This document shows positions 25,711-34,525 of a stretch of DNA of 64,000 nucleotides, piece by piece (the first letter of the stretch is position 1; every line of letters begins with the position of its first letter). Under the pieces are notes generated by a model. That model worked only from the letters and a program-made list of their open reading frames with translations, was not told where the DNA came from and did no database searches. This DNA comes from Salinicoccus roseus (GTDB lineage Bacteria; Bacillota; Bacilli; Staphylococcales; Salinicoccaceae). A program made the translations under genes and the position numbers. Location: the NCBI RefSeq assembly GCF_003814515.1, contig NZ_RKQJ01000001.1, forward strand, positions 992,001 through 1,056,000, given 5' to 3'.

Positions 25711-27150
25711 TCACTTACTATCTTCGAGTGTATCGAATGAGTTGGCAACGAAGTAGTTCAGCGCAGGCCAATACCACTTGACTACCTTATTGAGATATGA
25801 CTTTGCCACCCTGTCCTCTTTTTTAATACGCATAAAATAATCAAGCATATATCTATTGTTGATGAGCACAAATGTTTCAAGCGTTCTGTCTGTTTCCTGT
25901 GTCAGATTACTATGCCAATTCCCCATTCTGAATTCCCAATAGAGCAGAACCGGTAAGTTTGCGTTATTACTGACCGCATTTTCCAATTTAGTTCTATTGT
26001 AGTAAGCTTCATACATTTCCAGAAGCAGTTCATAATTTTCCCGTATCTCTTTGGGTGCCCAGCGCTTTATATTCCTTATCATCGTTTCATGATCCGTCTG
26101 TTTGTCCGCATACTCTGAATGAGTCATTTTGACAAGTTCATATAAGGTGGACTTGATATGAATGCCCCCTTTATTAAATTCTATATCTGTAAGATAGCTG
26201 AGAACAAAGGAATGTTTTGAACTTAGATTATACTCAAGCTTTTTTTGAAAATCTCTTGGCATTTGATAATTACCGAAAATAAAATAACGATGATTCAGGT
26301 TGAAATTGTAAACAAGATTATCCACGATTGATTTATCCTTGTAATAAATCTTCCTGAACTGGCTCATATCATCATATTTTTCTGCATTTGTAAATTCCAG
26401 CATATAAGTAAAGTAATGAATTTTTTTATTAAGCGGCTTTGTAACCGCCAATGAAAATTTCGAATCAAAACCACCTGTTAGTGACAAATGGATTTCATCA
26501 TAATGTTTGTCCAACCACGATACTTGAGTCGGGAAATATTCATTAGTGCTATGAAAGATCTCTTCCATATCCAATGTGTTCAAAACCTCTCTTGGATAAA
26601 TCCTCGTAAATTTCAAGTTTTTGAATGAAAAGCACATATTGGGATTAAATTTATAAATGGATTCTGTATCGGTAAAATCTAAAAATCCATTCATGCGATA
26701 ATTCCTAATATCCAAATTTATACCAAATTCTCTTTCAAGTGTTTCCCGGATGATAATCTCATGGGAAGAAATGAACGTATTGTTCCAGTAGAACATTGGC
26801 CGCATCGCCGTTGCATCAGAATAAACCACTGTATCCGCTTCATCATCCAAGATAACGATAAACCTTCCGTTCATATAGGACAATTCTTCTAGAAATGCAC
26901 CTTCATTATTTAAATAACAGCTCAGTAAGGCGCGAAGTATGTCTTCCGTCTCTTTCTGATCTTCTCTGATATCCAGAATATAACCAATCATAAATATCCT
27001 AGCGTCTGCATCCCCTATATTGTAAAGCCGCGTATCATTCCCGTAGTATAAATGACCATAGTTTAACTGTACGTGATAATCCAGTAGAGAACTGGTTTCC
27101 AGATAATCTTTTGTGATACTGAAGGCTTGGCTTAAAAGTTCTTTATCCAC
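25711..27150 (-). CDS. Asparagine synthase-like protein lacking the glutaminase cysteine
   Basis: A 479-aa protein in two parts: an N-terminal Ntn-hydrolase-like region (MNGRFIVILDDEADTVVYSDATAMRPMFY resembles the AsnB N-half) and an ATP-pyrophosphatase region with PP-loop LSLTGGFDSKFSLA at about residue 223. The protein starts MDKELL, so the Cys-2 nucleophile of true asparagine synthetases is absent; ammonia or another amine would have to come from elsewhere. Related enzymes amidate uronic acids in some O-antigens. It lies downstream of a GT2-fusion gene. A paralogue at 45089 has its PP-loop at the same residue position. Confidence 0.75.
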   Translation of the reverse strand: MDKELLSQAFSITKDYLETSSLLDYHVQLNYGHLYYGNDTRLYNIGDADARIFMIGYILDIREDQKETEDILRALLSCYLNNEGAFLEELSYMNGRFIVILDDEADTVVYSDATAMRPMFYWNNTFISSHEIIIRETLEREFGINLDIRNYRMNGFLDFTDTESIYKFNPNMCFSFKNLKFTRIYPREVLNTLDMEEIFHSTNEYFPTQVSWLDKHYDEIHLSLTGGFDSKFSLAVTKPLNKKIHYFTYMLEFTNAEKYDDMSQFRKIYYKDKSIVDNLVYNFNLNHRYFIFGNYQMPRDFQKKLEYNLSSKHSFVLSYLTDIEFNKGGIHIKSTLYELVKMTHSEYADKQTDHETMIRNIKRWAPKEIRENYELLLEMYEAYYNRTKLENAVSNNANLPVLLYWEFRMGNWHSNLTQETDRTLETFVLINNRYMLDYFMRIKKEDRVAKSYLNKVVKWYWPALNYFVANSFDTLEDSK

Positions 27151-27213
27151 TATTTTCCCACCTTTATTACTTTATTTTACATCTTCAAGTATTTGGTGAT
27201 TTCACAAGGTTTA

Positions 27214-29397
27214 TTATTGTATGTTAACCCATTCCTTAACTTCTGTTTCAAAATAGTCTTCATACTCTGAATAAAGTCCAAGAATTTTTTGAATAAATGT
27301 CAGGGCACGGGCTTTTTCATCCTTATTGGTAATCTGATGATACTTGAAGAAATACCAGTTTCTGATATAAAAGTTGAATTTTATTTCCATATACTCCCGG
27401 ATTAGATTCTGTTCCCGAAGAAACTGCACCCTTTCCTTCTCGACTTTATAAAATTTCTCGAAAAACTTGTGAGTCACAGTATTTGTAATCGACCCCTCAA
27501 CGTATGCATAGTAGGAATGGATCATATGATCGACCACTTTTACTTTATCGCATCTCAGAAAAAGTTGTTGGAAGAAAAGCGTATCCTGGCCCGCAGCACC
27601 TTCCACCATCTTCAAATTAAATTCATCAATGATCTTTTTCTTCACAATTAAAGCCTGTATACTCTGTACAGTCAATTGGGTTTTTACCAAAGTTGAACGA
27701 GTGTCATCCACCAAAGAAGAAGCTGCTACTTTCTTCACTTTTCGATAATAGTTTATCTCATTTCTTTTCAGGTTGTCCTCCCTCACGATGTTCCCTACCA
27801 CCATATCTATGTCCTCATCACTCTGCATTTCTTCGAGAAGTACAGTATAGCCGTCTTCAATAGCTTCATTGTCTGGATCCAAGAATGTAATGAGCGGGGC
27901 GCTTGCGAGACCCACCCCTGCATTCCTTGGCCTCGATGCGCTCCCCGACCCTTCATCAAAATGCTTATATACTATGTCAGGATAATCTTTCAACAAGTCT
28001 TGAATCATTCTGATTGTCAGTGGATCTGTAGAACCATCATCGACAAAGATGATTTCAAGCTGATTAAAGCAAGATAGGCTGAGCATACTGTTGAAGCATT
28101 TATACTTCAGATATTTACCGTTATTATGAATAGGGACAATGATACTCAGCACTTTGTCTTCATTACTTCCAGATGCCATTTCCATGGTGTACGCTTCGAT
28201 ATTTACCTCAATGCCTGATTCTTCACGAAAAGCCCTGCTGTCTTTGAATGAAACTCCCTCTGTTCCCATGAACAGAATTGGAAAGAGCATCGTCTTTTCT
28301 AAATCATACTTGTAATCATTGATGATCACCTTATAATCATATTGCAGAGCATCCACTGTGAAGAAAGGATTCTCTTCAAATATCTCCAATGCCGTACTGA
28401 TTCTACTCTTTTTAATCATTCTCTCTCCCAATATGGAGTCAGCCATTTCATCCAGTACGTTTAAGAGTGTATAATGGTACATTACTGTGTTTCGATTTTC
28501 ATTGATGATATCAAAAGCAGTTTTTCTATCATGTATCGAAATATGATAATCCTTCTGACTGATGTTTAAAATGACTGAAGGCAAAATATTGTTCAGTTCG
28601 TAATTGTAGTTCGTATATATTACCTTCGAGTTTGCAGCATAGTACAGGATATTGTCAGACGTGGTCGCTTTATATGGAGTATTCGTATAAACGAATACAT
28701 AGGTACACTCCTTAATAAGTGTCTCACGATGTTCTTCAGTAAGAATAGTGATGTTCTCTGCCTCTATTTCAGGTATAAAATCCCCTTGCTTAATAAGGAT
28801 ATATACATGGTCGAACTTCATCACTTCTTTTATGAGCTTTTCTAATTTTAGAGTGTAGTTGCTCCCGCCATATGGTGCTTTCGTCAAGTCCACTAATATA
28901 TTTTTGTTCACTTCATTGCTGTAATGGATAAAATCATTCGGCATAAGAAAGGGTTTTATTATCATAGTATGACTCAGCTTAATATTTCCTGGCATGGCAT
29001 CGTATTGCGCCTCATTCATATAGACCTGTATCTCTTCTTCATTAACCATTTCTTCGAAGTAAAAGAACCATTTCGGGTTCGTGACCAGATGAATAATAGG
29101 AACTTCTTTGCTCCTTGCTTCATCCACCATCCTCTGATACTGTTCATAAAAATCTTTCATTTCTTTTTCTGTTAAAACATCCGCTTCAGGCTCTGAAAGA
29201 ATAAGCAAATCAACAGAATCTATACTGGCATCTACCTCTCCGTATGAGAGCGCTAATTCTCTATAAATCAATGTTTTACTAAGCGGTTTAACAACCTTTG
29301 TTAAAGCTTCCCAGTCAAAATTGAATAGGCTATGTGTCTTTTTTGAAAGGCTGGTCCCCGAAATTTTTCGAAAATCACTCAGTTTGTCAATCATCAT
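27214..29397 (-). CDS. Large glycosyltransferase with C-terminal GT2 domain
   Basis: A 727-aa cytoplasmic protein. From about residue 416 it is a GT2 domain (LSIIVPIHNNGKYLKYK, IIFVDDGSTD, FLDPDNEA in the metal-binding position, and GAAGQDTLFFQQL supplying the base). The ~400 N-terminal residues look like a diverged GT-B/CgeB-type half but no donor motif is certain. The same GT2 block, with near-identical motifs, recurs in the genes at 34526 and 51013. It overlaps the upstream GW-module gene; I start at the first of two ATGs after GGTGAG, though a GTG four codons earlier is possible. Confidence 0.8.
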   Translation of the reverse strand: MMIDKLSDFRKISGTSLSKKTHSLFNFDWEALTKVVKPLSKTLIYRELALSYGEVDASIDSVDLLILSEPEADVLTEKEMKDFYEQYQRMVDEARSKEVPIIHLVTNPKWFFYFEEMVNEEEIQVYMNEAQYDAMPGNIKLSHTMIIKPFLMPNDFIHYSNEVNKNILVDLTKAPYGGSNYTLKLEKLIKEVMKFDHVYILIKQGDFIPEIEAENITILTEEHRETLIKECTYVFVYTNTPYKATTSDNILYYAANSKVIYTNYNYELNNILPSVILNISQKDYHISIHDRKTAFDIINENRNTVMYHYTLLNVLDEMADSILGERMIKKSRISTALEIFEENPFFTVDALQYDYKVIINDYKYDLEKTMLFPILFMGTEGVSFKDSRAFREESGIEVNIEAYTMEMASGSNEDKVLSIIVPIHNNGKYLKYKCFNSMLSLSCFNQLEIIFVDDGSTDPLTIRMIQDLLKDYPDIVYKHFDEGSGSASRPRNAGVGLASAPLITFLDPDNEAIEDGYTVLLEEMQSDEDIDMVVGNIVREDNLKRNEINYYRKVKKVAASSLVDDTRSTLVKTQLTVQSIQALIVKKKIIDEFNLKMVEGAAGQDTLFFQQLFLRCDKVKVVDHMIHSYYAYVEGSITNTVTHKFFEKFYKVEKERVQFLREQNLIREYMEIKFNFYIRNWYFFKYHQITNKDEKARALTFIQKILGLYSEYEDYFETEVKEWVNIQ

Positions 29398-30265
29398 CGG
29401 ACTCACCAACGTTACCTAAATATTTTTTCAAGTAGAGGGTTTCCAGGTCGCTTCCAATCTTAAGATTTTCCCTAATCAGATTCAAAGTTCTCTCACTATG
29501 CTTCAATTTTTTTGATTGAAGTTCACTTCTTTCTTTTAAGTATGCCAATGTATCAATTGTTTCCAGCTTATCCACATTTATATAATCTCTTTCATCTATT
29601 TCGAAAGGCACTTTTCTATTTATCCAGAAATTCTGACCCTCTGTATTTATTTTAACTTGAGCTGTCCCTTTAAAGAAACTAAGCACTTTTACTGCTTTTT
29701 CCTTCTCACACCTTGTAACCATCGAATCGAGTCTACTTGTACTATATAAAGGTGTATCTTTTGGAAGGGTGATATGGTGCGTTTCTTTTACTCCTACAAG
29801 CTTTGAAAAATCTTCGTATGGCACCGGCACTTGAGTCTTGTCTCCTATTGCCTTGAGCATGAGATAAGGTTTATCGTCGTAGGTAAAATAATATTTGGCC
29901 CTGACTACCCTACCTTTAATTCTAGCCAATTTTTCCTTAAAACATATCCCATTAAATGTGTCATTGCTGCACGTAATAACCTTCCCATGAACGTGGGGCA
30001 ACCTGTATACTCGCAACATATCTTCAGATTCCACCCACCCAACAGGCACATGATCTATGTATAGATGTGAAAAATGTCTATCTCCTGAATTTATCCCAGC
30101 CTTCACTTCTACTATTTGGTTTGTTAGGCCTCGGGTCATTCCAACGATTGTGCCTTTAGAAGGCTTATCATAAATGAATTTGTTCTTCTGGCTGCAGAAC
30201 ACGTATAAAGATGGTGCATTAATTTTAAATTCTTCCAACGTAATATCCAATATTTCTGAATTCAA
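29387..30265 (-). CDS. Leaderless GW/SH3-module protein
   Basis: A 292-aa protein with no signal peptide or membrane segment. It contains three beta-rich modules: the first ends VPVGWVESEDMLRVY (Trp at residue 77), the second covers the middle (PYLMLKAIGDKTQVPVPYEDF), and the third ends QNFWINRKVPFEID; a charged helical tail follows. The same three-part layout occurs in proteins at 30821, 37167 and 53634. GW modules usually bind teichoic acids outside the cell, so a cytoplasmic version is unusual. Its 3' end overlaps the GT2-fusion gene start and its start overlaps the preceding gene. Confidence 0.65.
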   Translation of the reverse strand: MNSEILDITLEEFKINAPSLYVFCSQKNKFIYDKPSKGTIVGMTRGLTNQIVEVKAGINSGDRHFSHLYIDHVPVGWVESEDMLRVYRLPHVHGKVITCSNDTFNGICFKEKLARIKGRVVRAKYYFTYDDKPYLMLKAIGDKTQVPVPYEDFSKLVGVKETHHITLPKDTPLYSTSRLDSMVTRCEKEKAVKVLSFFKGTAQVKINTEGQNFWINRKVPFEIDERDYINVDKLETIDTLAYLKERSELQSKKLKHSERTLNLIRENLKIGSDLETLYLKKYLGNVGESDDD

Positions 30266-30808
30266 TAGCTTCCCCCGCCTTCCCTGTATTCAAAAAAGCT
30301 GATATCAGATATGGTAGCATGACCGAAACCAATCAGTTTAAAGGTCAATCTACACTTATCTGTGGACTCTTCAAAACTGATCAGTTCGTCTGGTTCTGTT
30401 ACTTTGTTTAACTTAATTTTTTTGCCTGCTGAGTACTCTACAATTATTGGAACTATTTGCAGAGTAGCGTCTTTCTCCACTCCTATTCTCACATAGTAGC
30501 TGGTGCCTTTAATTACCGGCATTATACTTTCTTCAGGTTCTTTATCAAACTGGTTATTCAATGTACCATATGATAAATAAACCATTTTATGATTATTCTT
30601 CTCCACCTCACACTCAAGTTGTTGCATGTGGGAGTGAAAAGTAACTTCCCTTTTGGGGCAGTAAAAATGCTGGTCTTCCAGTGGCATCCTATGTACTTTC
30701 AAACTATCAAAAAAAAGAAAAGTTGTAATCTTTAACTGTCGCGAATTTCAAATCGATTTCCTTTTGATAAATCATTTCAAATTTTTTCTTATACTGCCTT
30801 TGCTTCAT
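30262..30808 (-). pseudogene. Small beta-rich protein interrupted by a frameshift in a poly-T tract
   Basis: A good start (GGAGG, 8 nt, ATG at 30806-30808) opens a 33-codon frame ending FATVKDYNFSFF and TGA, exactly at a run of eight T on the minus strand (30709-30716). Removing one T joins it in frame to a 146-codon reading (from 30702, through MPLEDQHFYCPK) that runs to 30262 but has only a poorly placed TTG as its own start. The fused product would be about 181 aa, beta-rich, without recognised motifs. This may be phase variation, a decayed gene or a sequencing error. It sits between two GW-module genes, overlapping the next by 4 nt. Confidence 0.65.
30709..30716 (-). repeat. Homopolymer T8 (A8 on plus) at the frameshift
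   Basis: Eight consecutive T on the coding strand at the exact point where the reading frame breaks, preceded by TTTTC. Such runs are prone to slipped-strand mispairing. Confidence 0.8.
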
Positions 30809-30820
30809 AGTACATCCCTC

Positions 30821-31627
30821 CTACTTCTTCAGCTCCTTATTTAATACTTTAAGGTAATACGAATGGTAATTTTCCAATTTATCATCATATTGATAAAGAA
30901 TACTTTCTATTAAAACTTCAGATGGATCAGTACTTCTGAAGTTATTGAAGTCATACTTAACATCTGTTGGCTCCTCAGCAATCCAGTAAGATTTTTTGCC
31001 ATTTTTGAATCTCAACTTCTTCTCATCAGGAATGACGTACTGACTTCTGAATAATTGTTCTGATGGTTCAATTTCCCCTATTTTATTAATAAATCCACTA
31101 TCAGAATAATAAGAGGTAGCTTCAACCACCTTAAAATCTTTAGCTATTTTTTTAAGAGGATGAATTTGTTTCGATGGGAAGAAACCGACTAGCATATTTT
31201 GTAGGGCCAGTCCTTCATGGACTTCTCCTTCATATATCGCATAATAGTTCGAGTAAAGTATTTTACTCTTCTTCACTTCAAATTCTTCATCTTCGATACC
31301 AAGGTGGGTGTTGATTGAATTGTCGAATCCAACATCTTTGACAAGCTTAACTTGTTCTCGTTCCTTAGGTATAAGTATAATACTGGTTTCCGGTACGAAA
31401 TAACCTTTCACATTATTTTTGTAATTGATTTGAAAGTATAATTCATCATTTATTTCAGAAATTTCCTCGATGGCTACCACCTTATAGTTCATATGGGTAG
31501 TTCTGCCCGCTAAAAGATTCTTTTTTTTATCCATGAATATAGGTAAATCATGTTTCTCCGCCACCAGAAGGTTCAGGTGAGAAGTGTATTTATTGAACAT
31601 TTTGATTGAAAATTCATTGAAAACCAT
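30821..31627 (-). CDS. Leaderless GW/SH3-module-like protein (GY variant)
   Basis: A 268-aa cytoplasmic protein with the same three-module layout as the proteins at 29387, 37167 and 53634. The first module ends NNVKGYFVPETSIIL (Tyr-76 replaces the Trp), the second LQNMLVGFFPSKQI, and the third KKSYWIAEEPTDVKYDF, then a short helical tail. No signal peptide. It lies 12 nt upstream of the frameshifted gene and about 100 bp after the terminator of the UDP-ManNAc dehydrogenase gene. Function is not established. Confidence 0.6.
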   Translation of the reverse strand: MVFNEFSIKMFNKYTSHLNLLVAEKHDLPIFMDKKKNLLAGRTTHMNYKVVAIEEISEINDELYFQINYKNNVKGYFVPETSIILIPKEREQVKLVKDVGFDNSINTHLGIEDEEFEVKKSKILYSNYYAIYEGEVHEGLALQNMLVGFFPSKQIHPLKKIAKDFKVVEATSYYSDSGFINKIGEIEPSEQLFRSQYVIPDEKKLRFKNGKKSYWIAEEPTDVKYDFNNFRSTDPSEVLIESILYQYDDKLENYHSYYLKVLNKELKK

Positions 31628-31690
31628 TATACCACTCCCTTCAGCTTATGATTGTCATATTAATTCATACCACTTTAATTATGAACTATT

Positions 31691-31722
31691 AAAAAAAGAG
31701 AAGCAATTCCGCTTCTCTTTTT
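31691..31722 (-). terminator. Terminator of the UDP-ManNAc dehydrogenase gene
   Basis: Perfect stem AAAAAGAGAAGC / GCTTCTCTTTTT around a 6-nt loop, with T7 on the minus strand. Confidence 0.9.
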
Positions 31723-31724
31723 AT

Positions 31725-32978
31725 TTATAGCTTTTGAATATTACCGTACGTGTAATATTCGACTTCTTTGAAATCATCTTGCATTACATTCTTCGTATCA
31801 AAAATCACTTTGTTTTTCATGGTTGAGAAGTCCTTGTCAGCCATTTCTTTGAACTCACTATGATCACTGAGTACAAGCACAAGTGAGCTGTCTTCAACCG
31901 CTTTAGTGACATCTTTTTCTACCCAGTCGAGCTTGACGTGAGGGTCATATGCCACTACATCGATTTCATCCTCTTTACGCAAGAGTTCATAGATGTCGAA
32001 TGCAGGGCTTTCTCGGATGTCATCCACATCCCCTTTGTAGGTTAGGCCAAAGACCGTAACTTTCTGGCCCTTAAGTCTGTTAAGGATATGCTTCGTATAA
32101 TCCACTACGTATTCTGGCATCGAGACGTTGATGTCCCGCGCCAGCTTAATCAAAGGCGACTGTTCTGGAGCTTCAGCTATGATGAAGTACGGGTCGACTG
32201 CTAGACAGTGGCCACCTACACCTGGACCCGGTGTATGCAGGTTTACACGTGGGTGCTTGTTTGCCATTTCAATGACATCATGAACATTAATATCCAGATG
32301 GTTACAGATTTTTGCAAGTTCGTTGGCCAAGGCAATGTTCACATCACGGTATGTATTTTCCATAAGTTTGGACATTTCCGCTGTTTTTGCATTGGTTTCA
32401 ATCATTTCACCTTGCACAAAAGTGCCGTAAACTTTTTTGCCGGCTTCTACACAGGCAGGCGTCATGCCACCGATGATACGGTTGTTATAGATAAGCTCAT
32501 GCATGATCTGTCCTGGCAGTACACGCTCCGGACAATGGACCAAATATATGTCTTCTCCAATTTTGAATCCCTGTTCCTCCAAGTATGGGGCCACATGGTC
32601 ATCCATGGTCCTTGGTGCAATTGTAGATTCGACGATGACAGTGTCTCCTTTTTTAAGTAGTGGAACAATGCTCTTTACGCCTGACATTACTATGGAAATA
32701 TCACATGATTTGAATTCATCATCCTTGTTAGGGGTTGGCACAGCAATAATATATGCATCCGCTTCTTCCGGTGCTGTCGAAGCCTTGAATGTGCCCTTCT
32801 CTCTGACTTCCTCCAATGCTTCCTGAAGCCCTGGCTCTTCAATATGAATTTTGCCGTCGTTCAGCATATCGACTGCTTCCTGTTTGATGTCTACACCAAG
32901 TACGTCTACTCCATGCTTGGCGAACATTATGGAAGTCGGCAGACCAATATACCCAAGCCCAATCGTCGTTAGTTTCAA
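31725..32978 (-). CDS. wecC: UDP-N-acetyl-D-mannosamine dehydrogenase
   Basis: A 417-aa UDP-glucose/GDP-mannose dehydrogenase family enzyme that oxidises UDP-ManNAc twice to UDP-ManNAcA. It has the Rossmann loop IGLGYIGLPTS, the acceptor loop VPTPNKDDE, and the catalytic cysteine in GPGVGGHCLAVDPYF. Closest in pattern to WecC/CapO rather than UDP-glucose dehydrogenases. TTG start with AAGGTG upstream. It has its own promoter and terminator. In context it suggests an N-acetylmannosaminuronate residue in the polymer built by the neighbouring genes; the capsule could use it too. Confidence 0.92.
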   Translation of the reverse strand: MKLTTIGLGYIGLPTSIMFAKHGVDVLGVDIKQEAVDMLNDGKIHIEEPGLQEALEEVREKGTFKASTAPEEADAYIIAVPTPNKDDEFKSCDISIVMSGVKSIVPLLKKGDTVIVESTIAPRTMDDHVAPYLEEQGFKIGEDIYLVHCPERVLPGQIMHELIYNNRIIGGMTPACVEAGKKVYGTFVQGEMIETNAKTAEMSKLMENTYRDVNIALANELAKICNHLDINVHDVIEMANKHPRVNLHTPGPGVGGHCLAVDPYFIIAEAPEQSPLIKLARDINVSMPEYVVDYTKHILNRLKGQKVTVFGLTYKGDVDDIRESPAFDIYELLRKEDEIDVVAYDPHVKLDWVEKDVTKAVEDSSLVLVLSDHSEFKEMADKDFSTMKNKVIFDTKNVMQDDFKEVEYYTYGNIQKL

Positions 32979-33020
32979 ATCCTGACACCTTACTTTCTGA
33001 TATGTTATTTACTGCTACTC

Positions 33021-33029
33021 ATTATACCA
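33021..33029 (-). promoter_or_regulatory. Extended -10 promoter of the UDP-ManNAc dehydrogenase gene
   Basis: TGGTATAAT on the minus strand, a perfect extended -10 element, about 43 nt upstream of the TTG start. Confidence 0.55.
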
Positions 33030-33297
33030 AACCTGGTAAAATTAAAAAGCCCCAATTTCCTTCAGTTTGGGAAGGTTTTCCCATTCTGTGCTTTACTAGC
33101 ACATTGTACCAATATAAGCTGTGTTTCTGCAAATGACATCCATTTCGCTGTTTATCCTTCATAAAGCATCGAGTGCGATTATTCATCATACGGATGGCCT
33201 AGTGTCCATATTAAAATATATGTTAATATTTGATTGATGGCTTCTCACAATCTGCACAATAACCAGTACAAACAAACGATACAATAAGAGGTGCTTT
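33030..33297. other. Non-coding stretch between divergent genes
   Basis: Part of a 319-bp gap without a plausible gene. It contains two small perfect inverted repeats, TGGGAA/TTCCCA at 33068-33083 and GTGCT/AGCAC at 33088-33102, whose role is unclear. Just before the start at 33298 is an AGAGGTG ribosome binding site. Confidence 0.5.
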
Positions 33298-34497
33298 ATG
33301 GATATAGATATTATTGGTAGTTCCTTTACGCGAAAGCTTACCGAGTTCAAGAACTTCCCTTTTAAAAGCCGAAATATAATAGAAGGTCAGAGCATCGTTT
33401 CCCTATTCAGCGCTCCTCTTCCCACCAATATGGACGAACTTGACAGCACAGACCTGGAGGAACTGAAATACGCCTATAGGGATTTAAACAAAAGTCAACT
33501 GGCCGATTTTCAGGAAGCCTCCTCCGAATACCTGCTCCTAGACCTTGAAGGCGAACTTGGAGAGGTTGCGCATTACAACAAAAGTTATTTCACTGCTTCA
33601 TCTATCGCTTTATTAAAAGATACTGTTTCATCTGACAATATGAGCAGAATAGAAAAGTTCAGAGCTTTTCAGAACACAATCGATGCTTTCCTCTCTTTTC
33701 TTACAAAGTATGAGTCAGTCATACTTCTTGAACATACAATGGAAGACGAAGCAGCAGATGAGTTCATAAAGGCGCTTTACCAGCTGATTGAACATCATGT
33801 GCCGAACCTGTTGATTGTCAGGACAGGACCGTATCCTTACAGAAAAGACATGCCGCTTGAAATCTATCATGACACCAATATTAAACTGAAAAAGCTGGGA
33901 GCACGCGACTATTCCAATCAGTTGCTTTTTGAGGAAACATTCGACACCGATAGGCTTTCGCTTTTCATGAACTATATAGGTTACAGGGAATACGTCTATG
34001 AGCTCTATAAGGATGGCTCCCCCTTCAGCACGCTCCCCCCCACTTCTGAACGGCAGTGTGTGTTCCAGCTCACTTCATCCGGAAAATACCGCATCAGGGT
34101 AACCGCACTGGATACCAATATAAATCCGCGCTTCAGCGCCATCTATGAATATTATGCAGAGTCTGAATCTGTGCAGCACGGCTATAAATATATAGTGCTC
34201 CCGGATAATATATTCGACTGGCATACCGATATACTTCTGAAAACATACGACATTGAAGGGTTCATAGGAAACCCGTTCAAGTATCCTATAGGATTCAAGT
34301 CCCTACCGGTATTCCATCGATCAGAGGTCAATTCTGAAAGTATTCTTGAGGGAGACCAGATCCAAGAGCAAACGTTTCATATTTTAAAAGACATGGAGGA
34401 TGCTGTACTGGAAGAAATGGCGCGGAAATACAGGGAGGATAAAATGGCTCAAACCATGATTCAGATTGTACGCAATGAAAAGAAGCAGGAACCATAG
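33298..34497 (+). CDS. DUF6270-like (SGNH-type) protein
   Basis: A 399-aa cytoplasmic protein starting MDIDIIGSSFTRKLTEF, with IIEGQSIVSLFSAPLP soon after, the pattern of DUF6270 proteins (GSCxTRD... SSIxSLF). The Gly-Ser pair after the first strand resembles an SGNH-hydrolase block I. The rest has VILLEHTMEDE and LLIVRTGPYPY strands. Function unknown; family members are common in surface polysaccharide loci. It is on the plus strand, alone, between two large minus-strand groups. Confidence 0.6.
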   Translation: MDIDIIGSSFTRKLTEFKNFPFKSRNIIEGQSIVSLFSAPLPTNMDELDSTDLEELKYAYRDLNKSQLADFQEASSEYLLLDLEGELGEVAHYNKSYFTASSIALLKDTVSSDNMSRIEKFRAFQNTIDAFLSFLTKYESVILLEHTMEDEAADEFIKALYQLIEHHVPNLLIVRTGPYPYRKDMPLEIYHDTNIKLKKLGARDYSNQLLFEETFDTDRLSLFMNYIGYREYVYELYKDGSPFSTLPPTSERQCVFQLTSSGKYRIRVTALDTNINPRFSAIYEYYAESESVQHGYKYIVLPDNIFDWHTDILLKTYDIEGFIGNPFKYPIGFKSLPVFHRSEVNSESILEGDQIQEQTFHILKDMEDAVLEEMARKYREDKMAQTMIQIVRNEKKQEP

Positions 34498-34521
34498 GAT
34501 AAAATGGTCCCTGCTTCTTTT
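34478..34521. terminator. Bidirectional terminator between convergent genes
   Basis: Stem AAAAGAAGCAGG, one mismatch, ACCAT, with an 8-nt loop and the complementary arm. It contains the stop codon of the DUF6270-like gene and serves the minus-strand gene ending at 34526. Confidence 0.88.
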
Positions 34522-34525
34522 GGTT

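Noticed and set aside
30262-30702. A separate gene starting at the TTG at 30702
   Set aside because: No suitable ribosome binding site precedes the TTG, while a strong start upstream runs into the T8 tract and joins this frame after a 1-nt shift.
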